A stretch of 64,000 bases of DNA from JAVVHH01 sp965199665 (GTDB taxonomy: Bacteria; Pseudomonadota; Alphaproteobacteria; Acetobacterales; Acetobacteraceae): the NCBI GenBank assembly GCA_965199665.1, contig OZ241208.1, forward strand, positions 3,596,001 through 3,660,000, written 5' to 3'. Numbering within the stretch: position 1 is the stretch's first letter; each line of letters begins with the position of its first letter. The notes beneath the pieces are model-generated. The model was not told where the DNA came from and did not search any database. It saw nothing but the letters and a program-made list of their open reading frames with translations. The position numbers and the translations under genes were made by a program. Of this stretch, positions 49,132 through 57,365 are shown one piece after another.

Positions 49132-49161
49132 TTGACGAAAGGGAGCCGGCGCACCTATAAG
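49132..49161 (+). promoter_or_regulatory. Sigma70 promoter of rpmH
   Basis: TTGACG (49132-49137), an 18-bp spacer and TATAAG (49156-49161) form one of the best promoter matches in the window. The rpmH start codon follows at 49269, giving a leader of about 100 bases. Such strong promoters are expected for rpmH. The rest of the gap 49058-49268 shows nothing further. Confidence 0.75.
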
Positions 49162-49268
49162 CCCCGCCTGCGCCCGAGGCCGACGCCGGCCCGGCTGCTC
49201 CTGTCCGTTCGGGCGCAACACCCGGTCCCGACGCGAGCGGCGGGCCATAGAGTTTATCGGAGTTCGTC

Positions 49269-49403
49269 GTGAAGCGTACCTATCAACCGTCCAAGCTGGT
49301 CCGCAAGCGTCGGCACGGTTTCCGCGCCCGCATGGCGACCGTTGGTGGCCGCAAGGTTTTGGCGAACCGCCGTGCCAAGGGCCGCAAGAAGCTTTCCGCC
49401 TAG
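49269..49403 (+). CDS. rpmH: 50S ribosomal protein L34
   Basis: A 44-residue protein with GTG start at 49269: MKRTYQPSKLVRKRRHGF, then RARMATVGGRKVLANRRAKG and RKKLSA. The basic, Lys/Arg-rich composition and sequence are diagnostic for L34. It is too short for most gene lists. First gene of the rpmH-rnpA-yidD-yidC-engB group, 10 bp before rnpA. Confidence 0.98.
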   Translation: MKRTYQPSKLVRKRRHGFRARMATVGGRKVLANRRAKGRKKLSA

Positions 49404-49413
49404 GCCGGACGGC

Positions 49414-49770
49414 GTGGCGCCGCAAGCACTGGCGCCCGCCTCTCGTTTGAAGCGCCGGGCAGAGTTCTTGGCGGTGGCAGGCGGGGGCCGCAAGGCGCCC
49501 TCCCCCGGGCTTGTGCTGCAGATGCTGCGGCGCGACGACACCGCGCCGGCGCGGCTGGGCTTCACCGTCACCAAGAAAGTCGGCAATGCGGTGCACCGCA
49601 ACCGGACCCGCCGGCGGCTCCGCGCGGCAGCGCGCGACGTGCTGGCCGAGCGGCCGATCCAGGGGGTTGACCTCGTGCTGATCGGGCGCGACGGGACCGC
49701 TGCGCGGCCGTTCAGCGCACTCAAGGACGATTTCCGCCGCTTGCTGGACCGGTTGGAGGCGGCACGATGA
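49414..49770 (+). CDS. rnpA: Ribonuclease P protein component
   Basis: A 118-residue basic cofactor of RNase P that helps the catalytic RNA cleave tRNA precursors. It has RLKRRAEFLAV, LGFTVTKKVGNAVHRNRTRRRLR (the RNR motif) and DLVLIGRDGTAARPFSALKDDF. GTG 49414, 10 bp after rpmH, gives normal length; the longer frame overlaps rpmH. Its stop overlaps the yidD ATG. Confidence 0.95.
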   Translation: MAPQALAPASRLKRRAEFLAVAGGGRKAPSPGLVLQMLRRDDTAPARLGFTVTKKVGNAVHRNRTRRRLRAAARDVLAERPIQGVDLVLIGRDGTAARPFSALKDDFRRLLDRLEAAR

Positions 49771-50030
49771 GCCGCCTGCTGATCCTGCTGGTGTGGATCT
49801 ACCAATGGACGCTGCGGCCGTTCATCGGGGCGCATTGCCGCTTCGAGCCCAGCTGCAGTACCTACGCGATCGAGGCGCTGCGGCGCCATGGCGCCTGGCG
49901 CGGAACCGGCCTGGCGGCCACCCGCGTGCTGCGCTGCAATCCCTGGAACGAAGGCGGAGTGGACCCGGTGCCGGCGGCACGGGGCGGCTGCGCCCATTGT
50001 TCGTTTGACGAGAAAGCGATCCATTCCTGA
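49767..50030 (+). CDS. yidD: Membrane protein insertion efficiency factor YidD
   Basis: An 87-residue protein with an amphipathic N-terminus (LLILLVWIYQWTLRPFIGAHC), the conserved FEPSCSTYAIEALRRHG and RVLRCNPWNEGGVDPVP. Known YidD proteins sit at the inner membrane and assist YidC-dependent insertion. It overlaps rnpA by ATGA and its TGA overlaps the yidC ATG. Confidence 0.95.
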   Translation: MSRLLILLVWIYQWTLRPFIGAHCRFEPSCSTYAIEALRRHGAWRGTGLAATRVLRCNPWNEGGVDPVPAARGGCAHCSFDEKAIHS

Positions 50031-51772
50031 TGGACCAGAAGCGCCTGTTCCTCGCCATCGCGATTTCGGTGGTCATCCTGCTGGGCTTCCAGTTGTTCGC
50101 GCCGCCCAAGCCGGCGGTCACGACCGACACCAAGACCACGCCGACCAGCCAGACGCAGCCGCCGGCCGTCAACCCGGCCTTCCCCGGCACCCAGCCGCAG
50201 CCGGTCGCGGCGCCGACGGAGCAGCGCGACGTGCCGCGCCTGCCGATCGCAGCGCCCAAGGTGCAGGGCAGCATCAACTTGGTCGGCGCTCGCCTGGATG
50301 ACCTGGTGCTACGCGACTACCACACGGAGGTCTCGTCGGAGAGCCCGCTGGTGCGGCTGCTGGAGCCGCGGGTCGATCCGCAGCCCTACTACGTGCAGTT
50401 CGGCTGGACCGGCGAGGGTGTGACGCTGCCGGGGCCGGAGACGGTCTGGACGCCGGCGGACAACGCGTCGGGCGCGGCGCTGGCGCCTGGCAAGCCGGTC
50501 ACCCTGCAATGGGATAACGGCGCCGGGCAGGTGTTCCGGATCGGGCTGTCGATCGACGACAATTACATGTTCGGCATCGAGCAGACGGTGCAGAACAATT
50601 CGGGGGCGGCGATCAAGGTGTATCCGTGGTCGCGCGTTCGCCGCGACTACAAGCCGCAGACGGCCGGCTACTACATCCTGCACGAGGGCCTGCTCGGCGT
50701 GCTGGACGGGCGGCTGCAGGAGCAGACCTACGACAAGGCGAAAACGGAGAGCGAGAAGACCAACGGCCCGAGCCTGAAGATGGCGTCGACCGGTGGTTGG
50801 GCGGGAATCACCGACAAGTATTGGTTGACGGCGCTGATCCCCGACCAATCCGTGCCGGTCACGGCCTCGTTCCGGCACGTGACGGAGAACGGGTCCGACC
50901 GCTACCAGGTGGATTTCGTGCCGACGACGGCGCAGACGGTGGAAGCCGGCGCGACGGCGACGGCGACCGCGCACCTGTTCGCCGGCGCCAAGGTGGTGCA
51001 GCTGCTCGACCGATACGAGGCGGAATACAAGATTCCGAACTTCGACAAGGCGGTCGATTTCGGTTGGTTCTACTTCCTGACCAAGCCGATCTTCTATGCG
51101 CTGGACTTCTTCTATCACCTCACCGGCAATTTCGGCGTGGCGATCATGATCTTCACCGTGATCGCGAAGGGGCTGTTCTACCCGCTGGCGTCGAAATCCT
51201 ACCGGTCGATGAGCAAGATGAAGCTGCTCGCCCCGAAGATGACGGAGATCCGTGAGCGGCTGAAGGAAGATCCGCAGCGGATGCAGCAGGAGATCATGGG
51301 CCTTTACAAGGCGGAGAAGGTGAACCCGGCGAGCGGGTGCCTGCCGATGCTGGTTCAGATCCCGGTGTTCTTCTCGCTCTACAAGGTCATCTTCGTCACC
51401 ATCGAGATGCGGCACGCGCCGTTCTTTGGCTGGATCCAGGACCTGTCGGCGGTCGACCCGACCAACGTCTTCAACCTGTTCGGGCTTATCCCGTTCGACC
51501 CGGCGCACTACTCGCACTTCCTGCATCTCGGCCTGTGGCCGCTCATCATGGGCGTGACCATGTTCTTCCAGCAGAAGCTGAACCCGCCGCCGCCGGACCC
51601 GGTGCAGGCCAAGATCTTCCAGTTCATGCCGATCATCTTCACCTTCATGCTGGCCAGTTTCCCGGCCGGACTGGTGATCTACTGGAGCTGGAACAACACG
51701 CTGACGATCCTCCAGCAATGGACCATCATGCGGCAGACGCGCCTGCCGAAGCCGGAACTGGCTCGGCCGTGA
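50030..51772 (+). CDS. yidC: Membrane protein insertase YidC
   Basis: A 580-residue inner-membrane insertase of Gram-negative type. An N-terminal helix (LFLAIAISVVILLGFQLFA) is followed by a Pro/Thr/Gln linker, a large periplasmic P1 beta-domain (about 75-345) and the five-helix insertase core starting FGWFYFLTKPIFYALDFFYH. The core includes the groove region and the KMKLLAPKMTEIRERLKEDP cytoplasmic hairpin. The C-terminal tail is short. Coupled to yidD by TGATG. Confidence 0.97.
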   Translation: MDQKRLFLAIAISVVILLGFQLFAPPKPAVTTDTKTTPTSQTQPPAVNPAFPGTQPQPVAAPTEQRDVPRLPIAAPKVQGSINLVGARLDDLVLRDYHTEVSSESPLVRLLEPRVDPQPYYVQFGWTGEGVTLPGPETVWTPADNASGAALAPGKPVTLQWDNGAGQVFRIGLSIDDNYMFGIEQTVQNNSGAAIKVYPWSRVRRDYKPQTAGYYILHEGLLGVLDGRLQEQTYDKAKTESEKTNGPSLKMASTGGWAGITDKYWLTALIPDQSVPVTASFRHVTENGSDRYQVDFVPTTAQTVEAGATATATAHLFAGAKVVQLLDRYEAEYKIPNFDKAVDFGWFYFLTKPIFYALDFFYHLTGNFGVAIMIFTVIAKGLFYPLASKSYRSMSKMKLLAPKMTEIRERLKEDPQRMQQEIMGLYKAEKVNPASGCLPMLVQIPVFFSLYKVIFVTIEMRHAPFFGWIQDLSAVDPTNVFNLFGLIPFDPAHYSHFLHLGLWPLIMGVTMFFQQKLNPPPPDPVQAKIFQFMPIIFTFMLASFPAGLVIYWSWNNTLTILQQWTIMRQTRLPKPELARP

Positions 51773-51791
51773 GGCGGCCGAGGTAGGCCTG

Positions 51792-52475
51792 GTGGAGGAC
51801 GCGCCACCCGTTCCGTCCGCCGGGGAAGAGAGTTCCGCCGACGAGATTCAGGCGCAGCGGGTCGAGGCGGGGCGGCTGCTGTTCGCGGGGGAGTGCCGCT
51901 TTTTCTACGCGGCGCAGCGATTGGACCAGTTGCCGGAGCCGGGCTTGCCGGAGGTGGCCTTCGCCGGCCGCTCCAACGTCGGCAAGTCCAGCCTGATCAA
52001 CGGGCTGACCGGGCGCAAGGCGCTCGCGCGGGCCTCCAACACGCCGGGTCGCACGCGACAGCTCAACTTCTTCGACCTGGCCGGCCGGCTGACGCTGGTG
52101 GACATGCCGGGCTACGGGTACGCGCAGGCGAGCAAGGAGATCAAAGCCGACTGGCAAGGCCTGATGTTCGACTATCTGCGCGGGCGGCCGACGCTGCAGC
52201 GCGTGGTGCTGCTGTTGGATAGCCGGATCGAGCTCAAGGCGGCGGACCACGCGGTGATGGAACTGCTCGACCGGGCGGCGGTGACCTACCAGCTCGTGCT
52301 GACCAAGGCGGACGGGGTCAAGCCCGGCGCGCTGGCGCAGAAGCAGGCGGAGGTGCTGGCGCTGTCGGCCCGGCACGCTGCGGCGTTCCCGGTCGTGGTG
52401 ACGACCAGCAGCGAGACGGGAATGGGCATGGAGCTGGTGCGCGCCGAGCTAGCGGGGCTCGCGGCGGAGCCATAG
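51792..52475 (+). CDS. engB: Ribosome biogenesis GTPase EngB (YihA/YsxC)
   Basis: A 227-residue GTPase needed for 50S maturation. G motifs: G1 AGRSNVGKSS, G2 TPGRTRQLNFF, G3 VDMPGYGYA, G4 LTKAD, G5 TTSSETG. It starts with GTG 51792, 19 bp after yidC; an internal start is possible since the first about 25 residues are variable. The 3' end overlaps the convergent sensor kinase by 27 bp. Confidence 0.95.
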   Translation: MEDAPPVPSAGEESSADEIQAQRVEAGRLLFAGECRFFYAAQRLDQLPEPGLPEVAFAGRSNVGKSSLINGLTGRKALARASNTPGRTRQLNFFDLAGRLTLVDMPGYGYAQASKEIKADWQGLMFDYLRGRPTLQRVVLLLDSRIELKAADHAVMELLDRAAVTYQLVLTKADGVKPGALAQKQAEVLALSARHAAAFPVVVTTSSETGMGMELVRAELAGLAAEP

Positions 52476-54713
52476 CTCGGCGGTGGTGCCGCGGCCGGGC
52501 GTGCTGTGCAGCATCAGCGCGCCGCCGGCATCGCGGGCGAAACCATCCGCCATCGACAGGCCGAGACCAGTGCCTTCGCCGACCGGCTTGGTGGTGAAGA
52601 ACGGCTCGCGCACCCTCGCCAGGGTCGCCGCATCCATCCCGACGCCGGTGTCGGATACGAAGAGGCGGACGAACTCGCCTGGCCCGAGCTCGGGCGGCGG
52701 CTCGGCGGCCTCGGCGCCCAGGGTGAGGATCCCGCCCTCCGGCATGGCGTCGCGCGCATTGGTCGCCAGGTTGAGCAGCACGGTCTCGAGCTGGCTGGCC
52801 GGCGCCAGCACGGTGAGCCCCGGCTCCGCCAGGGCCGAGCGGATGTCGAGCGGGCCGGCGCCGGCCAACGTATGGCGCAGGATGTCGAGCAGGACGTCGA
52901 ACATCGGGGTGAGCTCGGCGCGGGCGGTGGGCTTGGGCTCGGCGCGCGAGAACACCAGCAGGCGCCGCGTGATCGCGCCGCCGCGGGCCGCCGCGTCGGC
53001 GATCATGCGGGCGACGCGGTGCATCGCCTCCGGGTCGTGGGCGCGCCGCTCGATCATGGCCGCGCAACCCGCGACGCTCTGCAGCACGTTGTTGACGTCG
53101 TGGGCGATACCGCTGGAGAGTTTGCCGAGGAGCTGCAGACGCTCGGCGGCCGAGGCGCGGGCGAGGGCGTCGTCCTGCGCCGCCGTCGCTTCGGCCGCCC
53201 GGCGCTCGAGGACGGTGTTCAGGTCCATCAACGCGGTTTCGGTGTCCTTGCGGTCGGTGATGTCGCGGGTGCTGCCGATCAGGCGGTCGGCGCCGCCAGC
53301 CGGGTCGACCAACGGCACCAGGCAGGTTTCCCAGAAGGAGCCGGCGCCGCCGGTATCGACCCATTGCTCGAACACGACCGGGTTGCCGTCGCGCAGGCAA
53401 GCCTCCCATCGCGACAGGACGAGGTCGGCCCGCTCGGCCGGCAGGCACTCATGCGCCGTCCGGCCGAGCATCTCGGCCGCCGGGCGCCCGGCGATAACCT
53501 CGGCGCGCCGATTGATCAGATCGAACACGAGCTGGCCATCGTCGCGGCGCGAGACGGCGAAGTGGATGTCGACAGAATGCTGGAACACGGTGTCGAGCTG
53601 GCGGAGCGAGCGGGCCAGTGCGCGCTCGGATTGCTGGGCGACGGCGGCGGATTCCAGCGCGCTGCGTTCGGCGGCGGCGCGCTGGCCCAGCTGCTGACGC
53701 AGCACGAACAACAGCCCGGCGGCGACTCCGACCAGGACGCTGATGCCCGACAGGATGCTGACGGTCTTGCGCTGCCAGCCGGCGAACACCGCGTCGCGTG
53801 CGTAGCTGGCCGCCACGATCAAGGGCAGCGCGCCGACCCGGCGGTAGACGTAGAGGCGGATCACCCCATCGAAGGGCGACGCTTCCTCGCCAAGGCCCGA
53901 CCCGCCGGCGAGCATCCTGCGCATGGGCAGCGAGCCGGCGATGGAACGCCCGATCTGGCCCGCGCGGACCGGAAAGCGCGCCAGGATCATACCGTCCGTG
54001 CGCAACAGGCTGATGGCGCCGCCGCTGCCGAAATCCAATGTGGAGAACAGCTTGTAGAAGTATTCCAGGTGCACGCTGCCGACGACGACGCCGCCGAAGC
54101 TGCCATCGTCACGCGTGACGCGGCGCGCAAGGACGAGCAGCGGGGGCCCGGCGGCACGCTCGCGGCTCACGGCGCTGATGAACAACCCGGCCGCCGGGTC
54201 GTCGCGGAGCGCGCGGAAGTAGTCGCGGTCGGCTAAATTGGCATGCCGGGGTACGAGGCTGTTGGAATCGGCGACCACATTGGCCCCGGTGTCGAGGACG
54301 AGGACGGCCGACATGTAGTCGGCAGCCGTGAGGCGGTCGAACAAGGCGGCGTGCCGCAACTCGGGGCCGAGCGTGTCGATCCCGGGTAAGCGGAGCGCGT
54401 CAACCGTCGCCTGCAGGGTATGGTCGTACAGCTCGACATTGCGCGCCAGATCCTGCTGCACGGCGCCGGCGACGTTGCCGAGCGCCATCTCCGCATCCCG
54501 CCGAGTGTCGCGGTGATCGGTGACGATGATCCACCCGGCCAGGGCGAACGCGCCGAGGGCGAGCAGCGCCGCGGCGACGACCACGCCGCGCTCGTCCGAC
54601 AGGAAGGAGATGAGCAGCGGGCCCGGACCGGCCCCCCGCGTCGGCCGATCCGGCAGCGACGCCAGTACCGGGGGACTTTCATCGACGGCAGCTTGCGCTC
54701 GAGTGCCAGGCAT
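52449..54713 (-). CDS. Membrane sensor histidine kinase (Cache-PAS-HisKA-HATPase), orphan
   Basis: A 754-residue kinase (ATG 54713 with GGTGGGG just upstream; an in-frame TTG 24 bp earlier is possible). TM1 is at about 43-65 and TM2 at about 318-338, enclosing a periplasmic double-Cache-like domain with the DRDYFRAL and ISAVSRERAAGPPLLVLARRV elements. A PAS domain follows (about 370-490, LIGSTRDITDRK at the end). The HisKA H-box is LGKLSSGIAHDVNNVLQ (His538). The N-box is NLATNARDAMPEGG, with G boxes DTGVGM and GEGTGLGLS. No receiver domain and no adjacent response regulator, so its partner is elsewhere. The signal is unknown. Confidence 0.92.
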   Translation of the reverse strand: MPGTRAQAAVDESPPVLASLPDRPTRGAGPGPLLISFLSDERGVVVAAALLALGAFALAGWIIVTDHRDTRRDAEMALGNVAGAVQQDLARNVELYDHTLQATVDALRLPGIDTLGPELRHAALFDRLTAADYMSAVLVLDTGANVVADSNSLVPRHANLADRDYFRALRDDPAAGLFISAVSRERAAGPPLLVLARRVTRDDGSFGGVVVGSVHLEYFYKLFSTLDFGSGGAISLLRTDGMILARFPVRAGQIGRSIAGSLPMRRMLAGGSGLGEEASPFDGVIRLYVYRRVGALPLIVAASYARDAVFAGWQRKTVSILSGISVLVGVAAGLLFVLRQQLGQRAAAERSALESAAVAQQSERALARSLRQLDTVFQHSVDIHFAVSRRDDGQLVFDLINRRAEVIAGRPAAEMLGRTAHECLPAERADLVLSRWEACLRDGNPVVFEQWVDTGGAGSFWETCLVPLVDPAGGADRLIGSTRDITDRKDTETALMDLNTVLERRAAEATAAQDDALARASAAERLQLLGKLSSGIAHDVNNVLQSVAGCAAMIERRAHDPEAMHRVARMIADAAARGGAITRRLLVFSRAEPKPTARAELTPMFDVLLDILRHTLAGAGPLDIRSALAEPGLTVLAPASQLETVLLNLATNARDAMPEGGILTLGAEAAEPPPELGPGEFVRLFVSDTGVGMDAATLARVREPFFTTKPVGEGTGLGLSMADGFARDAGGALMLHSTPGRGTTAELWLRREPR

Positions 54714-54864
54714 CCCCACCCTTCGTTGACCAAACAAGCCGGTTGCGTAAGAACAATTTTCGCTCCGTGGGAATCAAGTCTTAATTTGGCCGACCCGGCG
54801 TTCGCTTGACGAGGCCGGGTGCGCGGGCGAGGCTGCGCCGACCTCGACCGGAGCGCCCCACCCG

Positions 54865-55758
54865 TTGTCCATCGATCTGCAGACCGCGGCCGAGCAGGCC
54901 GGCATTCTCGTGCAGGCGTTGCCCTTTCTGCGCCGCTACGCCGGCGTCACCGTGGTGATCAAATACGGTGGCCATGCCATGGGCGACGAGCACCTGGCCG
55001 AGCAGTTCGGGCGCGACATCGCGCTCCTCAAGCAGGTCGGCGTCAACCCGGTCATCGTCCATGGCGGTGGTCCGCAGATCAACGCGATGCTGAAGCGGCT
55101 GGCGATCCAGTCGAGCTTCGTGGACGGCCTGCGGGTGACCGACGAGGCGATGGTCGAAGTGGTCGAGATGGTGCTGGCCGGCACGGTCAACAAACACGTG
55201 GCCGGGCTGATCAACCAAGCTGGCGCGCTGGCGGTGGGGATCTGCGGCAAGGATGGCGGCCTGATCCGCGCCCGCAAGCTACAGCGAACGGTGACGGACC
55301 CCGACAGCCACATCGAGCGTGCGCTCGACCTCGGCTTCGTGGGCGAGCCGGAGCACGTGGACGTGCGGGTGATCCACGCCCTGACCGGGGCCGGGCTGAT
55401 CCCCGTGATCGCGCCGGTCGGTATGGGCGAGGACGGCAAGACCTACAACATCAACGCCGATACCGTGGCCGGCGCCGTGGCCGGCGCGCTCGGCGCGCGG
55501 CGGCTGCTGATGCTGACGGACGTGCCGGGCGTGCTGGACGGCGAGAAGAAGCTGATCCCCGAGATGTCGCTGGCGGCGGTGCAGGCGGGGGTGAAGAGCG
55601 GGATGATCAGCGGCGGCATGATCCCCAAGGTGGAGAACTGCGCCGAGGCCGTGCGCAAAGGCGTCAAGGGCGCGGTGATCCTGGACGGGCGGATGCCGCA
55701 TGCCTGCTTGCTGGAGTTGTTCAAGGATGGCGGGATCGGAACGATGATCCACGAGTGA
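54865..55758 (+). CDS. argB: Acetylglutamate kinase
   Basis: A 297-residue enzyme for the second step of arginine synthesis. TTG 54865 starts MSIDLQTAAEQAGILVQALP. Amino-acid-kinase motifs: VVIKYGGHAMGDEHL, VIVHGGGPQI, TVAGAVAGALGARRLLMLTDVPGVL and SGGMIPKVENCAEAVRKGVKGAVILDGR. The N-terminal helix before the kinase core is the type associated with arginine-sensitive, hexameric enzymes. It stands alone in the window. The 151-bp gap to the divergent kinase gene must hold its promoter. Confidence 0.97.
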   Translation: MSIDLQTAAEQAGILVQALPFLRRYAGVTVVIKYGGHAMGDEHLAEQFGRDIALLKQVGVNPVIVHGGGPQINAMLKRLAIQSSFVDGLRVTDEAMVEVVEMVLAGTVNKHVAGLINQAGALAVGICGKDGGLIRARKLQRTVTDPDSHIERALDLGFVGEPEHVDVRVIHALTGAGLIPVIAPVGMGEDGKTYNINADTVAGAVAGALGARRLLMLTDVPGVLDGEKKLIPEMSLAAVQAGVKSGMISGGMIPKVENCAEAVRKGVKGAVILDGRMPHACLLELFKDGGIGTMIHE

Positions 55759-55916
55759 TCGGAGGGAGAGTGGCGCCATGAACGTCGCGCTGCGCCGGCC
55801 AATGAGGCTGGAGCAGCGGCGGGACCGGACGCGGTATTGGCCGCACCGGAGATCGCGATCGAGCTTGGCCTCGGGGAGATCTATGACGGGCTGGAGTTCT
55901 CGGAGTCCGTCGAAGG

Positions 55917-57365
55917 TTAGGCCGCCAGCTCGCGGATCGTGCGGAGGTCGTCGACGAATTTGGCGTATTCGCGTTCCTTGGCCTCCGGGTCGGGCAGGCG
56001 GAGCAGGTAGCTCGGGTGGACCGTCACGAAGCCCTGGGTATTGCCGGCGAGCGGGATCGGACGGCCGCGTTCGCGAGAAATGGTGACGGTGCGGCCCAGG
56101 ACGGATTGCGCGGCCGAGGCGCCCAGCATGACGGTGATGGCCGGCTTCACTTCCGCGCGCTCGAGCTCGAGCCAGAATTTGCAGGCGGTGATCTCCGAGG
56201 TGCCGGGCTTGGCATGGATGCGGCGCTTCCCGCGCGGCTCGAATTTGAAGTGCTTGACCGCGTTGGTGACGTAGACGGCCTGTCGGTCCAGCCCGGCCTC
56301 GGCCATCGCGCGATCGAGCAGCTGGCCAGCAGGGCCGACGAACGGCCGGCCGGCGAGGTCTTCCTGATCGCCGGGCTGCTCGCCGATCATCATGATGCGG
56401 GCGTCGACCGGGCCTTCGCCGAACACGACCTGGGTAGCGGGCTGCCAGAGGTCGCAGCGGCGGCAGGCGGCGGCCTCCTGCGCGGCGGTGGCCAGCGTCG
56501 TGCTCCCCTCACCCGGCCCCGTCGCCGTGGACGCCTGGGTCGGACGAGGGGCGCGGGCCGGCTTGGGTGGCGAGATCACGGGCTGCTCGACCATCTGTTC
56601 GACGCGGGCGCCAGCGTTGCGGATGAGTTCGGGGATGACGGCCGCCTCCGGTAGGTTCTTCCAATATTTGCGCGGCATCTCCGACGTCATGGCGCCGATC
56701 TTGAGGCGAGCCGGGTTGAAGATGGAGCTGTAATAGGCGCGCCAATAGGCTTCGAGCCGGTCGTCGTCGGGAATGTCGGCGCGGCTGGCGCCGCCGGCGA
56801 ATTCGAGGCTCTCGCCGGTCCAGTGGACGCTGCGGTAGGGCGTCAGGATCGACCACACCATGGTCGCGAAGCGGCGGACAAAGAAGGCGGCGTTGGCCTC
56901 CACGATGTAGTGGTCGGGCTCGAACCAGCTGACGTATTTGGTCCCAGCCTCCTCACCCTCCCGGGGCGGCACTTCGCGGAAGCGGACAAAGGCGCGCATT
57001 TTGTGGGTGTCGCGGCGGACCGACTTGGCGAGTTCCTGCACCGTGTGCACGTCCGGATCGGTGGTGATCTCGAGCAGGTGCTTTTCGCCGCGATGGGCGC
57101 GCCAGATCAAGCGGTAGAGCCGGGCGAACCGTTCGGGATCGCTGTGCTGGATGACGGTTTCGGCGAGGGCCACCAGCGAGCGGGGCACGGTGAACGAGCC
57201 GGAGGGCGGCGGCGGCGCAGGGCGGTCTCCGACGGCGAACAGGTCGTCGGGCGCGCCCACCGACCAGACCACCGCCTCGGGCGGGGTGCCTTCAAGCGCA
57301 AGGGTGCGGGCGGCCGCGCGCCAGCCCTCCCAGTCGACCTCGTGGGCAAGGGTGATGGACGTCAC
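55917..57365 (-). CDS. UdgX-type uracil-DNA glycosylase fused to an N-terminal DUF4130 domain
   Basis: A 482-residue fusion. Residues 1-260 match the DUF4130 (TIGR03915-type) domain that accompanies radical-SAM partners. Residues about 285-482 are a family-4-like UDG: Cys301-x2-Cys304, GEQPGDQED (328-336), the KRRIH loop (380-384) and HPSYLLR near the end. The KRRIH insert with its His (384) is the hallmark of UdgX, which traps uracil-DNA as a covalent adduct rather than releasing it. Cys395 is a third likely cluster ligand; His372 replaces the Cys seen in ordinary family-4 enzymes. GTG 57365 overlaps the radical-SAM gene stop as GTGA. Confidence 0.9.
   Translation of the reverse strand: MTSITLAHEVDWEGWRAAARTLALEGTPPEAVVWSVGAPDDLFAVGDRPAPPPPSGSFTVPRSLVALAETVIQHSDPERFARLYRLIWRAHRGEKHLLEITTDPDVHTVQELAKSVRRDTHKMRAFVRFREVPPREGEEAGTKYVSWFEPDHYIVEANAAFFVRRFATMVWSILTPYRSVHWTGESLEFAGGASRADIPDDDRLEAYWRAYYSSIFNPARLKIGAMTSEMPRKYWKNLPEAAVIPELIRNAGARVEQMVEQPVISPPKPARAPRPTQASTATGPGEGSTTLATAAQEAAACRRCDLWQPATQVVFGEGPVDARIMMIGEQPGDQEDLAGRPFVGPAGQLLDRAMAEAGLDRQAVYVTNAVKHFKFEPRGKRRIHAKPGTSEITACKFWLELERAEVKPAITVMLGASAAQSVLGRTVTISRERGRPIPLAGNTQGFVTVHPSYLLRLPDPEAKEREYAKFVDDLRTIRELAA

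Noticed and set aside
49058..49268. Replication origin next to rpmH
   Set aside because: rpmH is near oriC in some bacteria, but I see no DnaA boxes or dnaA/dnaN genes in the window, and alphaproteobacterial origins are usually near hemE.
55837..55920. Short frame after argB ending APEIAIELGLGEIYDG...ESVEG
   Set aside because: It looks protein-like but has only a TTG start, no Shine-Dalgarno and 27 residues. It could be a remnant or chance; not supported enough to call.
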